Positions 24,843 to 34,782 are shown, counted from the stretch's first letter. The stretch is 54,246 nucleotides of DNA from Acidobacteriota bacterium (GCA_003165465.1 PLUM01000041.1:11840-66085); one strand, 5' to 3'. Notes: generated by a model from the letters alone, not told the origin. Program-made: numbers and translations.

Positions 24843-26074
24843 TACGGTTTCCTCTGCGCAGGCGCCGAGGTGTCGGCCAGGCGGACCACCGTGCCTTCGG
24901 TTAGCGAATCGGATGGGTTCATGACGACCGACTCATCGCCCTTGAGTCCCGCGATGATTTCGATGTCCGTTCCGAAATCCCGTCCCGGTATAACCGGGAC
25001 CAGGGCAAGTGTCTTCCCATTTTTCACAATCGCCACTTGCAAGCCCGAGGCTTTGAAAATCAGGGTACTCACCGGGAGCGTGAACGTATTTACTGGCGAA
25101 GGCAGCTTCAGATGAACTTCGACGTAGCTTCCCGGCTTCAGCAGGCGGGAGGAATTATCGACGTCGACTTCGGTGAGCAATGTCCGCGTCGTGTTGTCAA
25201 TGGCTCCGGAACTTCTGGCGACCGTGCCTTCAAATCGCCTGCCGGGGAATTCGGCGAGAATTAAATCCGCGCGCAACCCCGGCCGGATCAACGGCGAATT
25301 GAGTTGCGGGACATTGATGTAGACGCGCAAGGGATTCACGGCCGCAATGTGAAATAGCTCGTGAGACGTGCCACCGCTCCCGGAATCGATCAACTGGCCG
25401 ATATCCGTATTGCGCGCGGTGATTACGCCGTCGAAGGGAGCGTAAACTTTTTCGAAGGATTGCATGTCTTGCAGGCGCTTCACATTGGCCTGGGCCGATT
25501 CGACGGTGGTTCTGCGAGCCTCGTAGTTTCCGTTGGCGTTGTCGACGTCCTGCTGTGCGACGGAGTCGGTCTTCAGCAAATCCTTGTAGCGTGTCGAGGT
25601 GATTTCCGCGAGGCTCAGATTGGCCTGGGCCGTTGCAAGGTCGGCGCGCGCTGCTTGCAATTGCTGATCCACTTCGGGCGAATCGATTTCTGCGAGCACT
25701 TGCCCCGCTTTGACACTCGCGCCAATGTCCACGTACCACTTCTTCAGGTAACCGCTGGTGCGGGCAAAGATCGGCGCGTCCGTAAACGGCTGCATGTCGC
25801 CGGGAAGGACAATTTCCTGCTGAGGTGCCCCTGGCTTTGGGTGAATGGTGGAGACCGCCGGGACTGCCAGCTCTTGCGTTTCCTGGGAGAGTTGCGCATT
25901 GGCCTTGTGGCGGCTAGAAATTCCCCAGATTACAACCACGGCGATGGCAGCCACCATGATCAGAAGCAAAACGGCGCGCATTGCTCCGCCGCCCGACGAA
26001 GACGGGCCGCTGTAGTGCGCGCGTTCGCTGGCCGGCGTCTCTGCCTGGTCCCGCTGATTAGAAACAACCCCCAT
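24842..26074 (-). CDS. RND efflux periplasmic adaptor, system B
   Basis: The protein of about 410 residues has one N-terminal helix (VLLLIMVAAIAVVVIWGIS) that anchors it to the inner membrane, then a lipoyl-like half (FARTSGYLKKWYVDIGASVKAG), a coiled-coil hairpin, the return half (VYAPFDGVITARNTDIG) and beta-barrel domains with VEVHLKLPSPVNTFTLPV. I chose ATG 26074 because GGAGG lies 6 bases upstream; an in-frame TTG at 26098 would add eight residues. Unlike the system A adaptor it is not a lipoprotein. Confidence 0.9.
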   Translation of the reverse strand: MGVVSNQRDQAETPASERAHYSGPSSSGGGAMRAVLLLIMVAAIAVVVIWGISSRHKANAQLSQETQELAVPAVSTIHPKPGAPQQEIVLPGDMQPFTDAPIFARTSGYLKKWYVDIGASVKAGQVLAEIDSPEVDQQLQAARADLATAQANLSLAEITSTRYKDLLKTDSVAQQDVDNANGNYEARRTTVESAQANVKRLQDMQSFEKVYAPFDGVITARNTDIGQLIDSGSGGTSHELFHIAAVNPLRVYINVPQLNSPLIRPGLRADLILAEFPGRRFEGTVARSSGAIDNTTRTLLTEVDVDNSSRLLKPGSYVEVHLKLPSPVNTFTLPVSTLIFKASGLQVAIVKNGKTLALVPVIPGRDFGTDIEIIAGLKGDESVVMNPSDSLTEGTVVRLADTSAPAQRKP

Positions 26075-26100
26075 CTGATCCTCCGAAAAATTGGCCAAGA

Positions 26101-29100
26101 CTATTCGCCCGGTATTTCAATTATGGCGGATTTGCCGAAGTTCTTGCGTGCCCCGTGAATCAGGCTGTAGACCGACGGCACAAACAGAAGCGTTGCGACC
26201 GTCGCAAATAACAGGCCGCCGATGACCGCCCGGCCAAGGGGCGCGTTTTGCTCGCCGCCCTCACCGAGGCCGATCGCCATCGGCAACATGCCAATGATCA
26301 TGGCCAGGGCCGTCATGATGACGGGCCGAAAACGAGTAAAGCCGGCTTCTTCCGCGGCGTGAATCGGATCGAGACCTTCCTGGATTTTTTCTTTTGCGAA
26401 GCTGACCACCAGGATGCTGTTGGCCGTGGCCACGCCCATGCACATGATCGAGCCGGTCAGCGCGGGCACGCTGATCGTTGTATGCGTGATGAACAGCATC
26501 CACACGATCCCGGCCAGTGCCGCCGGCAACGCGGAAATGATGATGAACGGGTCGAGCCAGGATTGGAAATTGATCACGATCAACAGATAAATCAAAAGGA
26601 CCGCGAATCCCAGGCCTGCCAGTAGGCCGATGAACGAAGTGCGCATCGTTTCGATCTGGCCCCGAATAAACAGTTGAGTGCCGCGGGGAAGATGACTGCG
26701 ATTCCGGTCGATGATCGCGCCGACGTCTTTTGCGACGCCGCCGAGATCGCGTCCCTGCGTCGATCCAAAGATGTCGATCATCGTCTGCGCGTCGTAGTGG
26801 GACACGACTCCCATTCCCACGCCGCGAGAGACGTTGCCCAGGCTGGCGAGTGTTTGCCAGCGAGTGTGATCGCTGCCGCTGGCGCCGGTTACCGGGATAT
26901 TCTCAAGGTCCTGCAAGGATTGGAATTCATACTGCGGCGCTTCCGTCGCGACAATGTAGCTGACTCCCGACTTGGGATCGAGCCAGAAAGAAGGCGCGGT
27001 CTGAAAACTGCCGCTCAAGGAAACCAGTAGGTTGCCGGCAACGTCTTTTTGCGAGAAACCTGCCTGCATCGCTTTTGTGCGGTCCACATTGATGTGCAAC
27101 TTGGGCTGGTTGAAGGGCTGCTGAATTCGCACGTCGGCAATGCCCGTGACCGTGGTCAACTGCGGCAACAGATTGTTTGCAAACTGGCGATTTCCCTCCA
27201 CGTCGCGCCCCATGATTTGAATATCAATCGGGGCAGGGAGACCGAAATTCAGGATTTGGCTGACGATATCCGCGGGCGGAAAGTAGAACATGATGCCCGG
27301 AAATTCCTTCGCGAGCTTCAGGCGCAGATCGTGAATGTACTCGTCCGTCGGGCGGTGCTTCGGGGACAGGGAGATCATGATGTCGGCGTCTTCCGGGCCG
27401 ATCGGCGCCGAGGTGCTGTAGGCGTAGTTGAATGCGCTGTAGGGAAGTCCGATATTGTCGATCACGCTTTCAATTTCGTTGGCTGGAATTTGCTCATGGA
27501 TCAAGCGCTCGACGTTGCTGCACAGTGCAGCTGTTTCCTCGATGCGCGTGGCCGTCGGCGCGCGGAGATGCAGCTTGATTTGCCCGGCGTCGACGCTCGG
27601 GAAGAAATCCTGGCCAAGCCATGGAAATAATGCGAAGGAGCAGATGCAAACCGCCAGGAAGCCGAGCGGAAACATCACCCGGTGCGCAAGGCAGCGTTGC
27701 AGAATCTCGCGATAGGAGTCTCGAAAGTGTTCGAATAGCCCCTCGAAGTGTCCCTGCAAACGAACGAACGGATTTCCGCTGGCGAGGGACTTTTCCACCG
27801 ATTCTTCCTCATGCGCCTTCAGCAGAAACCTGGCCATCGTCGGCACCAGCGTGCGCGAGAGTAGGTAAGACGCCAGCATCGCGAACACCACGGCTTCCGC
27901 CAGCGGCACGAATAAATACCGCGCCACGCCCGTCAGGAAGAACATGGGCACAAACACGATGCAAATGGAAAGCGTGGACACGAACGCGGGCACGGCAATC
28001 TGCTGCGCGCCGTCCAGAATCGCCTGAATAATTTCTTTTCCCTGGGCGAGATTTCGATTGATGTTTTCGATTTCCACCGTGGCGTCGTCCACCAGAATGC
28101 CTACGGCGAGCGCCAGGCCGCCCAACGTCATAATGTTGACGGTCTGCCCGATGGCGCTCAGCGTGATGATCGACGCGAGAATCGAAAGGGGAATCGAAAC
28201 GGCGATAATCATGGTGCTGCGCCAGCTTCCCAGGAAAACCAGAATCATGAATCCGGTGAGACATGCGGCAATCACCGCTTCCCGGACGACTCCATCGACC
28301 GAGGCGCGCACGAACACCGATTGGTCGGCGATGGGGCGGGCACGGAACTCCGGGGGAAGGACCGCGAGCGCGGTGGGCAAGCGTTCCTTGATCTTGCTGA
28401 TGACGTCCAGGGTCGAGGCGCTTCCCGACTTCATGACGGTCATGAGTGCGGCCCTTTGTCCATCGACGAGGACAATATTAGTCTGCGGGGGATTGCCGTC
28501 GCGGACGTGCGCAACATCCCGGATGTAGATCGTGTTCGTGCCCACGGTCTTAATCGGCAGGTCGTTCATTTCCTCCATGCTTTTGGGGCTGCCGTTCATG
28601 TCGACGTCGTTTTCTATCGTACCGATTTTTACCGTGCCGGCGGGCAGGATCAGGTTTTGATTTCCGATCGCGTTGACGACGTCGTTCGGAGAGAGCCCTT
28701 TGGCCTGGAGCGCGGCAATATTCAGGTCCACCTGAATCTGGCGCTGCTTGCCTCCGTACGGATTCGGGAAGACGGCGCCTTGCACGGTCGCGAGCTGCGT
28801 GCGCAGGAAATTCGCCGCCATGTCATTCAACTGCTGCTCGGACAGGCCTTTTCCGGAAAGCGCGAGTTGCAGGATCGGAACCGATGAGGCGTTGTAGACC
28901 AGGATAAATGGCGGAGTCGTTCCCGGCGGATCCTGCTTGATGGCGGATTGCCCCACCGCCGTGACCTGTGCCATCGCCAGCTCAATGTGCGCATTGGGAT
29001 GGAAAAAAATCTTGATGACGCCAAGCCCGTTCAGGGATTGCGATTCGATATGCTCGATATCGTTGACCGTTGCGGTGAGCCCGCGCTCGAAACCGATGAC

Positions 29101-29289
29101 AATCCGCTGGGACATTTCCTCGGCCGAAAGGCCGCCATACTGAAACACGACGCTGATGACCGGAATGTCGATGCTCGGGAAAATATCCGTGGGAGTCGAG
29201 TACAGGGCCAGGGTCCCGACAATCAGAATGACCAAAGCCATCACCACAAAGGTGTAAGGCCTGCGCAGGGCTAAGCGAACAATCCACAT
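26101..29289 (-). CDS. RND efflux permease, system B
   Basis: A 1062-residue AcrB/MdtB-like pump. The N-terminus RRPYTFVVMALVILIVG and PTDIFPSIDIPVISVVFQYGG are typical. Helix 4 carries the canonical GGLALAVGILVDDATVEIENINR, with proton-relay residues Asp401 and Asp402. The second half includes ALPAALAGIVWMLFITHTT and PVIMTALAMIIGMLPMAIGLGEGGEQNAPLG. It is the first gene of the operon, with AGGAG 7 bases before ATG 29289. Upstream lies a 244-bp gap without a supported gene, then the tetR-like gene on the same strand. Substrate unknown. Confidence 0.94.
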   Translation of the reverse strand: MWIVRLALRRPYTFVVMALVILIVGTLALYSTPTDIFPSIDIPVISVVFQYGGLSAEEMSQRIVIGFERGLTATVNDIEHIESQSLNGLGVIKIFFHPNAHIELAMAQVTAVGQSAIKQDPPGTTPPFILVYNASSVPILQLALSGKGLSEQQLNDMAANFLRTQLATVQGAVFPNPYGGKQRQIQVDLNIAALQAKGLSPNDVVNAIGNQNLILPAGTVKIGTIENDVDMNGSPKSMEEMNDLPIKTVGTNTIYIRDVAHVRDGNPPQTNIVLVDGQRAALMTVMKSGSASTLDVISKIKERLPTALAVLPPEFRARPIADQSVFVRASVDGVVREAVIAACLTGFMILVFLGSWRSTMIIAVSIPLSILASIITLSAIGQTVNIMTLGGLALAVGILVDDATVEIENINRNLAQGKEIIQAILDGAQQIAVPAFVSTLSICIVFVPMFFLTGVARYLFVPLAEAVVFAMLASYLLSRTLVPTMARFLLKAHEEESVEKSLASGNPFVRLQGHFEGLFEHFRDSYREILQRCLAHRVMFPLGFLAVCICSFALFPWLGQDFFPSVDAGQIKLHLRAPTATRIEETAALCSNVERLIHEQIPANEIESVIDNIGLPYSAFNYAYSTSAPIGPEDADIMISLSPKHRPTDEYIHDLRLKLAKEFPGIMFYFPPADIVSQILNFGLPAPIDIQIMGRDVEGNRQFANNLLPQLTTVTGIADVRIQQPFNQPKLHINVDRTKAMQAGFSQKDVAGNLLVSLSGSFQTAPSFWLDPKSGVSYIVATEAPQYEFQSLQDLENIPVTGASGSDHTRWQTLASLGNVSRGVGMGVVSHYDAQTMIDIFGSTQGRDLGGVAKDVGAIIDRNRSHLPRGTQLFIRGQIETMRTSFIGLLAGLGFAVLLIYLLIVINFQSWLDPFIIISALPAALAGIVWMLFITHTTISVPALTGSIMCMGVATANSILVVSFAKEKIQEGLDPIHAAEEAGFTRFRPVIMTALAMIIGMLPMAIGLGEGGEQNAPLGRAVIGGLLFATVATLLFVPSVYSLIHGARKNFGKSAIIEIPGE

Positions 29290-29533
29290 ACCGGACTCCT
29301 AACTCCTTGGCCAAGTGACGCCGGTTAGCAGCGAGACAACCGCCGTTCCCGTTATTGCTGTACCAGCGAGTGCATGTGCAGGCCGATTTCTCGCCCAAGA
29401 AATCCGGTCTTCGCTGGCGAATCTGAAGTTCGATTCCGGACCGCGTTTTTCTTTCCGCGAACCGTGCCGCCCGGAAAACTCGCCAGGCGGCATCTTCCGT
29501 ACTATCTAATAGATGCGGGAGCGCAAAAGTCCG

Positions 29534-30250
29534 TTACAAACTTATTTCCTTGAGGTGTCCGGACGTTCCAGATCCAGCCTCTGGGGGCACGGCCTGAAAG
29601 ATCGAATCGAAAAAAAGGCCCAGTACGTCGCGGACGTCGCCGTCGGTCAGCGTCTTGGGGTCCAGTAAGTGTTCAAGAAGCAAACCTTGCGCAACCGCTC
29701 CCAGGCAGGCGGAGGTCGCCACTTCCGCAATGGGAAGGTTTTTGCCGAGCGCGCCCATTAATTCGGAAAACAGCTCGCCGAACGACGCCCGAATGCGGCG
29801 GTGCCTGCTGCGCAGGCGGGCATGAGCCTCGGGGTGGCGCATGGCAAACAGCTTGAATTCCATGGAGATCAGAACCTGGCGGCGATCCGTGGCAACTTTC
29901 GCGTAATGCGTTCGCACCGCCGCGAGTTTTTCGACGGGATCGGAGTGGCGGCGTAGAGCGTCGGTAAAGGATTCGATTCGCTCCCGCACCCATTCGTCGA
30001 ACAGCGCGAAGAAAATGTCTTCCTTACTTTTGAAGTTGGCGTAGAACGCGCCGCGCGTGTAACCGGCGCGGGCCGCGATGTCTTCCAGGCGAGCCGCTTC
30101 AAAGCCATCCTGGGCGAAGATGCGCTTGGCGGCGTCCAGCAGTTTCCGGCGGGTCGCCCGGGTGCGCTCGGCTTGGGGCGTGCGGGATCGGGCGGGCGGG
30201 GAGACGCGCGCGCGGCTCTTCTTGCCTGTGAGCAGGGAAATAGCCCTCAT
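29534..30250 (-). CDS. TetR-family transcriptional regulator
   Basis: The 238-residue protein has a basic N-terminal extension of about 30 residues, then a TetR helix-turn-helix (about residues 33-80) with RRKLLDAAKRIFAQDGFEAARLEDIAARAGYTRGAFYANF broken here into its recognition part GYTRGAFYANFKSKEDIF. The C-terminal ligand-binding region is helical with a TetR_C-like segment. It lies between RND system B (same strand, downstream) and the MFS exporter (divergent), and a palindrome within the divergent promoter is its probable operator. It is expected to repress one or both exporters until a ligand binds. Confidence 0.9.
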   Translation of the reverse strand: MRAISLLTGKKSRARVSPPARSRTPQAERTRATRRKLLDAAKRIFAQDGFEAARLEDIAARAGYTRGAFYANFKSKEDIFFALFDEWVRERIESFTDALRRHSDPVEKLAAVRTHYAKVATDRRQVLISMEFKLFAMRHPEAHARLRSRHRRIRASFGELFSELMGALGKNLPIAEVATSACLGAVAQGLLLEHLLDPKTLTDGDVRDVLGLFFDSIFQAVPPEAGSGTSGHLKEISL

Positions 30251-30268
30251 GCTCCCGGAACCCCTGTC

Positions 30269-30297
30269 TTGACAGAATACATACGTGTATGTATCTT
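30269..30297 (+). promoter_or_regulatory. Promoter with embedded operator palindrome for the MFS exporter
   Basis: TTGACA (30269-30274, a perfect -35), a 17-bp spacer and TATCTT (30292-30297) form a housekeeping-type promoter reading towards the exporter operon. The palindrome ATACATAC-GT-GTATGTAT (30277-30294) fills the spacer and enters the -10, so a protein bound there would block RNA polymerase. It lies 19 bp from the start of the divergent TetR gene, which makes TetR the likely ligand. Confidence 0.7.
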
Positions 30298-30441
30298 ACT
30301 TGGGTGTCATCGGCCATGCAAGCATTAATTGCGGGATCGGACGATCCGCCTTGCCTCTCCCTTATAATTTTTAGGGATTGTATAGGGAATACCTGGCGTG
30401 GCAGGCGCGGCACTTAGATCCCGAAGAATCGAGCGGTTCCT

Positions 30442-31842
30442 GTGCGAATTTTCTGGTTTCGTTTCCTTTTTCCGATGGTCGGTATATTGGCCGTGGCCGT
30501 TACTGGCTGGGCGCAGACCGGCGCATTTCAAGGCAGCGCGAGTTCAGGGCCTCCCACCGATCAGACGATCTCTCTGTCCTTGGACGAAGCCCTGAAAATG
30601 GGGCTCCACTATAACTTGGGTGCGATTGCCTCGCAGCAGGACTCGCAACGGGCCAAAGGCGAGGGCATCGCCGTGCGAAGCGAGCTGTTTCCCAACCTGT
30701 CCGGCGGCCTTCGCGAGGACGTGCAGCAAATCGATTTTGCCTCCTATGGCTTCAAGCTCAAATTCCCTCCGAGCTTGGGTATTAACTTTCCGAATATCGT
30801 GGGGCCGTTCAACTATTTCGATTTGCGCGCTTACCTGACGCAGCGCGTTGCCGATATGCAATCGATCCGCTCCTATCAATCTTCCCGCGAGGGGCAGCGC
30901 GCGGCCGACTTTTCGGCGGCGGATGCGCGGGAAATCGTGGTCTATGTGGTGACGGCGGCCTACCTGCAAGTGCTTGCGGAATCGGCGCGGGTCGATTCGG
31001 TCAGGGTGCAAGTGGCAAGCGCCCAGGCTATTGCGCAGCAGGCCTCGGATCGTTTCATGGCGGGCCTCAGCGCAAAAATCGACATGACGCGCAGCCAGGT
31101 GGAACTGCAAACACAAGAGCAGCGGCTGACGGAGGAGCAGGCAAATTACGAAAAACAGAAAATTGCGCTTGGGCGCCTCATTGGATTGTCGCCCGGACAG
31201 GTTTTTATTCTCGCGGATAAAATACCCTACGCGCCGCTTGAAAATATAACGCTCGATCAGGCGCTCATCATGGCTTCGCAAAACCGCTCCGACCTGAAAG
31301 CCTCGGAAGCGCAATGGCGCGCCGCCGAATTCGCCCGCAAAGCGGCCGTGGCGGAGCGATTTCCCACGCTTGGCATCGTGGCCGATTACGGCGTGATTGG
31401 CATCAACCCGCCTAATTCTCACGGAACGTTCTCCGTGAGCGGGCAGCTCCTGTTTCCTATTTGGGCTGGAGGGCATTCGGGGGGAGACATCATCGCGGCG
31501 GACGCCACGCTGAAGCAGCGGCGCGCCGAATACGAAAGCACGCGTTCGCGCGTCGAAGCTGACGTAAGGAACGCATACCTGGACCTGAACGCCGCCGCGG
31601 AACTGATGCGCGTCGCGCAAAGCCGCCGCGAACTTGCCAAGGACGAACTGTCCCAGTCGATGGACCGGTTCGCATCCGGAGTCGCGGATACGGTTGAAGT
31701 GACGCAGGCGCAGGAAGTGGTCGCGAGCGCCGAGTCCGACTATATTGCCAATTTGCACGCGCACAACCTCGCCAAGGCCAGCGTGGCCCGCGCCATCGGC
31801 CAGGCCGAAAAAATCATGCGCGATCTTTTGAGGAGCCAATAG
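30442..31842 (+). CDS. TolC-family outer-membrane factor of the MFS exporter
   Basis: The 466-residue protein starts at a GTG with a signal peptide (FPMVGILAVAVTGWAQ). The mature part has outer-membrane-efflux repeats: SLDEALKMGLHYNLGAIA, then SDRFMAGLSAKIDMTRSQVELQTQEQ, and in the second half SMDRFASGVADTVEVTQAQEVVASAESDY. It lies 2 bp before the HlyD/EmrA-like gene and completes a tripartite exporter with the MFS pump. The leader from the predicted promoter is about 140 nt. Confidence 0.87.
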   Translation: MRIFWFRFLFPMVGILAVAVTGWAQTGAFQGSASSGPPTDQTISLSLDEALKMGLHYNLGAIASQQDSQRAKGEGIAVRSELFPNLSGGLREDVQQIDFASYGFKLKFPPSLGINFPNIVGPFNYFDLRAYLTQRVADMQSIRSYQSSREGQRAADFSAADAREIVVYVVTAAYLQVLAESARVDSVRVQVASAQAIAQQASDRFMAGLSAKIDMTRSQVELQTQEQRLTEEQANYEKQKIALGRLIGLSPGQVFILADKIPYAPLENITLDQALIMASQNRSDLKASEAQWRAAEFARKAAVAERFPTLGIVADYGVIGINPPNSHGTFSVSGQLLFPIWAGGHSGGDIIAADATLKQRRAEYESTRSRVEADVRNAYLDLNAAAELMRVAQSRRELAKDELSQSMDRFASGVADTVEVTQAQEVVASAESDYIANLHAHNLAKASVARAIGQAEKIMRDLLRSQ

Positions 31843-31844
31843 CC

Positions 31845-33101
31845 ATGGCGGTTGACCAAATGCAGCAATCGAGTGCGTCCCAGCCTGCCGAAGCTGCGGG
31901 ATCAGGCGATGCGAATGGGACCGGAAGCACTGCCGAGGGGCGGCGCAGGACACTCCTGTTCGCGGCCATTGTGGGCTGCGTGATTGTTGTGGGAGCCGCT
32001 TCGTTCTGGCTGTATTCCCGAACGTACGAATCCACGGACGATGCGCAGGTGGATGGACATCTGAACGGCATCACGGCCCGGATCGACGGTGATGTGAAGG
32101 CCGTTCATGTGGAAGAAAATCAGCCGGTTCAGGCGGGAGATGTGCTCGTGGAACTCGATCCGCGCGACTATGAAGTCACCGTGGAACAGGCGCGGGCGCA
32201 ACTGCTGAAAGCGCAGGCCAACGAGCGCGCGGAAAATCCGAATCTCCCGATCACGCAAAGCACATCGCAGGCCAGCGTATCGACCAGCAAATCCGAAGTT
32301 GCGAATACCGAAGCGGCGGTGGCGGCAGCTGAGCGGGATCAGTTGGCCGCCCTGTCCCGTTTGCAGGAGGTCGAGGCGAATAACACCCGAGCCCAGGCCG
32401 ATGTCGCGCGCTACAAATCGCTGGTGGAGAAAAACGAAGTTTCGCGGTCCGAGTACGATCAGGTGACGTCGACAGCCAAGGCGCTGGCCGCTTCAGTCGA
32501 CTCCGCGCGCGCCTCGGCCGATGCCGCGCAAAAAGTGGTGGACCAGCGTCGCGCGCAACTGGATGAGGCGCGCAGCCTGATGGTGTCGGCCCGGGAGAAT
32601 GCGCCCAATCAGGTGGCCATTTCCAGGGCGAACTTGCAGTCCAAGCAGGCCGACGTGCAGGCGATGAAGGCGCAACTGGACCGCGCGCAACTCGATCTCA
32701 GCTATTGCAAGATTGTCGCGCCCGTGACGGGAGTCATCAGCAAGCGAACGGTCGAAGTCGGCGAGCATGTCGGCCGGGGCCAGCGGCTCGTCACGCTTGC
32801 CGACCTCGGCGATTTGTGGGTGACAGCCAACTTCAAGGAAAGCCAGTTGAAGCAAATGCATCCCGGACAATCGGTCACGATTTCCGTGGATGCGTTTGAC
32901 CAGGATTTCGAAGGAACCATAGAAGCCATGCCCGGCTCGACCGGATCGGTCACGAGCCTGCTTCCTCCGGAGAACGCCACGGGCAATTACGTGAAAGTGG
33001 TGCAGCGCCTGCCCGTGCGCATACGTTTCAAGCCGGGGCAGAAAGGGCTGGAACGCCTGCGGCCGGGGATGTCGGTCGTCCCTAAAGTTTGGCTGAAGTA
33101 A
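31845..33101 (+). CDS. emrA: EmrA/HlyD-family adaptor of the MFS exporter
   Basis: The 418-residue adaptor has one N-terminal transmembrane helix (LLFAAIVGCVIVVGAASFWLY), the EmrA-like ESTDDAQVDGHLNGITARIDG, a long coiled coil (about residues 100-275) and the return half YCKIVAPVTGVISKRTVEVGE. The barrel domain has NFKESQLKQMHPGQSVTISVDAF, typical of EmrA. AGGAG upstream supports ATG 31845. It connects the DHA2 pump encoded next to the TolC-like factor encoded before it. Confidence 0.92.
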   Translation: MAVDQMQQSSASQPAEAAGSGDANGTGSTAEGRRRTLLFAAIVGCVIVVGAASFWLYSRTYESTDDAQVDGHLNGITARIDGDVKAVHVEENQPVQAGDVLVELDPRDYEVTVEQARAQLLKAQANERAENPNLPITQSTSQASVSTSKSEVANTEAAVAAAERDQLAALSRLQEVEANNTRAQADVARYKSLVEKNEVSRSEYDQVTSTAKALAASVDSARASADAAQKVVDQRRAQLDEARSLMVSARENAPNQVAISRANLQSKQADVQAMKAQLDRAQLDLSYCKIVAPVTGVISKRTVEVGEHVGRGQRLVTLADLGDLWVTANFKESQLKQMHPGQSVTISVDAFDQDFEGTIEAMPGSTGSVTSLLPPENATGNYVKVVQRLPVRIRFKPGQKGLERLRPGMSVVPKVWLK

Positions 33102-33111
33102 AGGGAATGGC

Positions 33112-34701
33112 GTGACGGACACACTCGAGGCTCCCTGGAAGCCGAAGTATAACCCGTGGCTGATCGCTCTGACGGTCACGCTGGCCACGTTCATGGAAGT
33201 GCTCGACACGTCCATCGCCAACGTGTCCCTGCCGCATATTGCCGGCAGCCTCTCCGCCAGCCAGGAAGAGTCCGCCTGGGTGCTGACGAGCTACCTGGTT
33301 TCGAACGCCATCATTCTTCCGATCAGCGCGTGGCTCTCAACGATCATTGGCCGCAAGCGTTTTTACATGATGTGCGTGACGCTGTTCACGGTCAGCAGTT
33401 TTTTGTGCGGGCTTGCGCCGAGCCTGGGGATGCTGATTTTCTTCCGTGTCCTGCAGGGCGTGGGCGGAGGCGGTTTGCAGCCCAGCGAGCAGGCCATTCT
33501 CGCCGATACGTTTCCGGCGGCTAAGCGCGGAATGGCGTTTGCCGTGTATGGAATGGCCGTCGTGCTTGCGCCGGCCATCGGCCCGACGCTCGGCGGATAC
33601 ATCACGGATAATTTCAACTGGCGCTGGATTTTCTACGTGAACGTGCCGATCGGCATTTTGTCGCTGTTCCTCACCAATCGCGTGGTCGAGGATCCGCCAT
33701 TCCTGAAACGCGAGCAGGAGCGAAGAAGGGGTATACGCGCTGACTATGTGGGCCTCGGGCTGATCACGCTGGCCATCGCCAGCTTGCAGATCGCGCTCGA
33801 TAAGGGGCAGGAGTCCGACTGGTTCTCGTCGCGGTGGATTACCACGCTGGTGATCGTTGCGGCCTACTCGTTCGCGGTCTGGATCGTCTGGGAATGGCAC
33901 CATCCGAACCCGGTGGTGGACATACGATTGTTTCAGCGGCGCAATTTCGCGACGGCCATGTTTTTCAGTTTCACGCTGGGCATCGTGCTGTACGGAACGA
34001 CGTTCATGATTCCGCAATTTTTGCAGGTCATGCTCGGTTATCCGGCGGTGGTATCGGGCGAGGCGCTGGCGGGCGGCGGATTTATCATGATTTTATTGCT
34101 GCCGATCGTCGGGACGATGGTCTCGCACGTCGATCCTCGCAAGCTGATGGCGTTTGGATTCGTTTCCATTTCCGCGGCCCTGTACTACATGTCCAGCATC
34201 TTCAGCCTGACGATGGATTTCCGGGCCGCATTTTTGCTGCGCACGCTTCAGATGGTCGGGCTGGCGTTCATCTTTATCCCGCAAAATATTCTGGCGTACG
34301 TCGGCGTGCCCCGCGAGAAAAATAACCAGATTTCCTCGATGAACAGTTTTGTGCGCAATGTTGGCGGAAGCATCGGCATCGCGCTGATCTCCACGTCGAT
34401 TGCGCGCATCGCCCAACAGCGCCGCAATCTGATGATCGCGCACACGACGCCGGGAACTCCCGCATACGAGAACATGGTGGGCGGGCTAGCGCAAAACTTC
34501 GCGCGGCAGGGAGGCGGCGCGTCGGGCGCCACGCGGCAGGCCTATGGAGCCGTATCGTTCATGATCGACAGGCAGGCGACGACACTCGCCTACGTCCAGG
34601 TGATTTCCGTTCTGGCTGTCATAGTGCTTTGCCTCATTCCATTTCTCCTCATCATGAAGCGGAACCGCCCCGCAGTGGGCGATCAGTCCGTGATTCATTG
34701 A
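33112..34701 (+). CDS. emrB: EmrB-type DHA2 family MFS drug exporter
   Basis: At 529 residues with 14 predicted helices this is a DHA2 (14-TM) drug:proton antiporter. Motif D1 is MEVLDTSIANVSLPHIAGSL, motif A is WLSTIIGRKRFYMMCV, and motif C is VYGMAVVLAPAIGPTLGGYI. It starts at a GTG with AAGGGA 5 bases upstream and 10 bp after the adaptor stop. The EmrB-like pumps expel hydrophobic drugs or uncouplers through a TolC channel; the actual substrate here is unknown. Confidence 0.92.
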   Translation: MTDTLEAPWKPKYNPWLIALTVTLATFMEVLDTSIANVSLPHIAGSLSASQEESAWVLTSYLVSNAIILPISAWLSTIIGRKRFYMMCVTLFTVSSFLCGLAPSLGMLIFFRVLQGVGGGGLQPSEQAILADTFPAAKRGMAFAVYGMAVVLAPAIGPTLGGYITDNFNWRWIFYVNVPIGILSLFLTNRVVEDPPFLKREQERRRGIRADYVGLGLITLAIASLQIALDKGQESDWFSSRWITTLVIVAAYSFAVWIVWEWHHPNPVVDIRLFQRRNFATAMFFSFTLGIVLYGTTFMIPQFLQVMLGYPAVVSGEALAGGGFIMILLLPIVGTMVSHVDPRKLMAFGFVSISAALYYMSSIFSLTMDFRAAFLLRTLQMVGLAFIFIPQNILAYVGVPREKNNQISSMNSFVRNVGGSIGIALISTSIARIAQQRRNLMIAHTTPGTPAYENMVGGLAQNFARQGGGASGATRQAYGAVSFMIDRQATTLAYVQVISVLAVIVLCLIPFLLIMKRNRPAVGDQSVIH

Positions 34702-34782
34702 ACTGACGAAGCGGCGGCCTCGATGACGAAGTTGGTGTGCACGGACACCGTAGCTTACGCTATCATTGAAGAGGTCAAACAT

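Noticed and set aside
29290-29533. Small gene between TetR and permease B (e.g. 29299-29493, minus strand)
   Set aside because: The frame has a short hydrophobic end but no ribosome-binding site and an otherwise random composition; most likely a leader or promoter region.
30544-31953. Minus-strand open frame of 469 codons opposite the TolC-like gene
   Set aside because: Antisense shadow with His/Arg-rich composition; the plus-strand gene is a clear outer-membrane factor.
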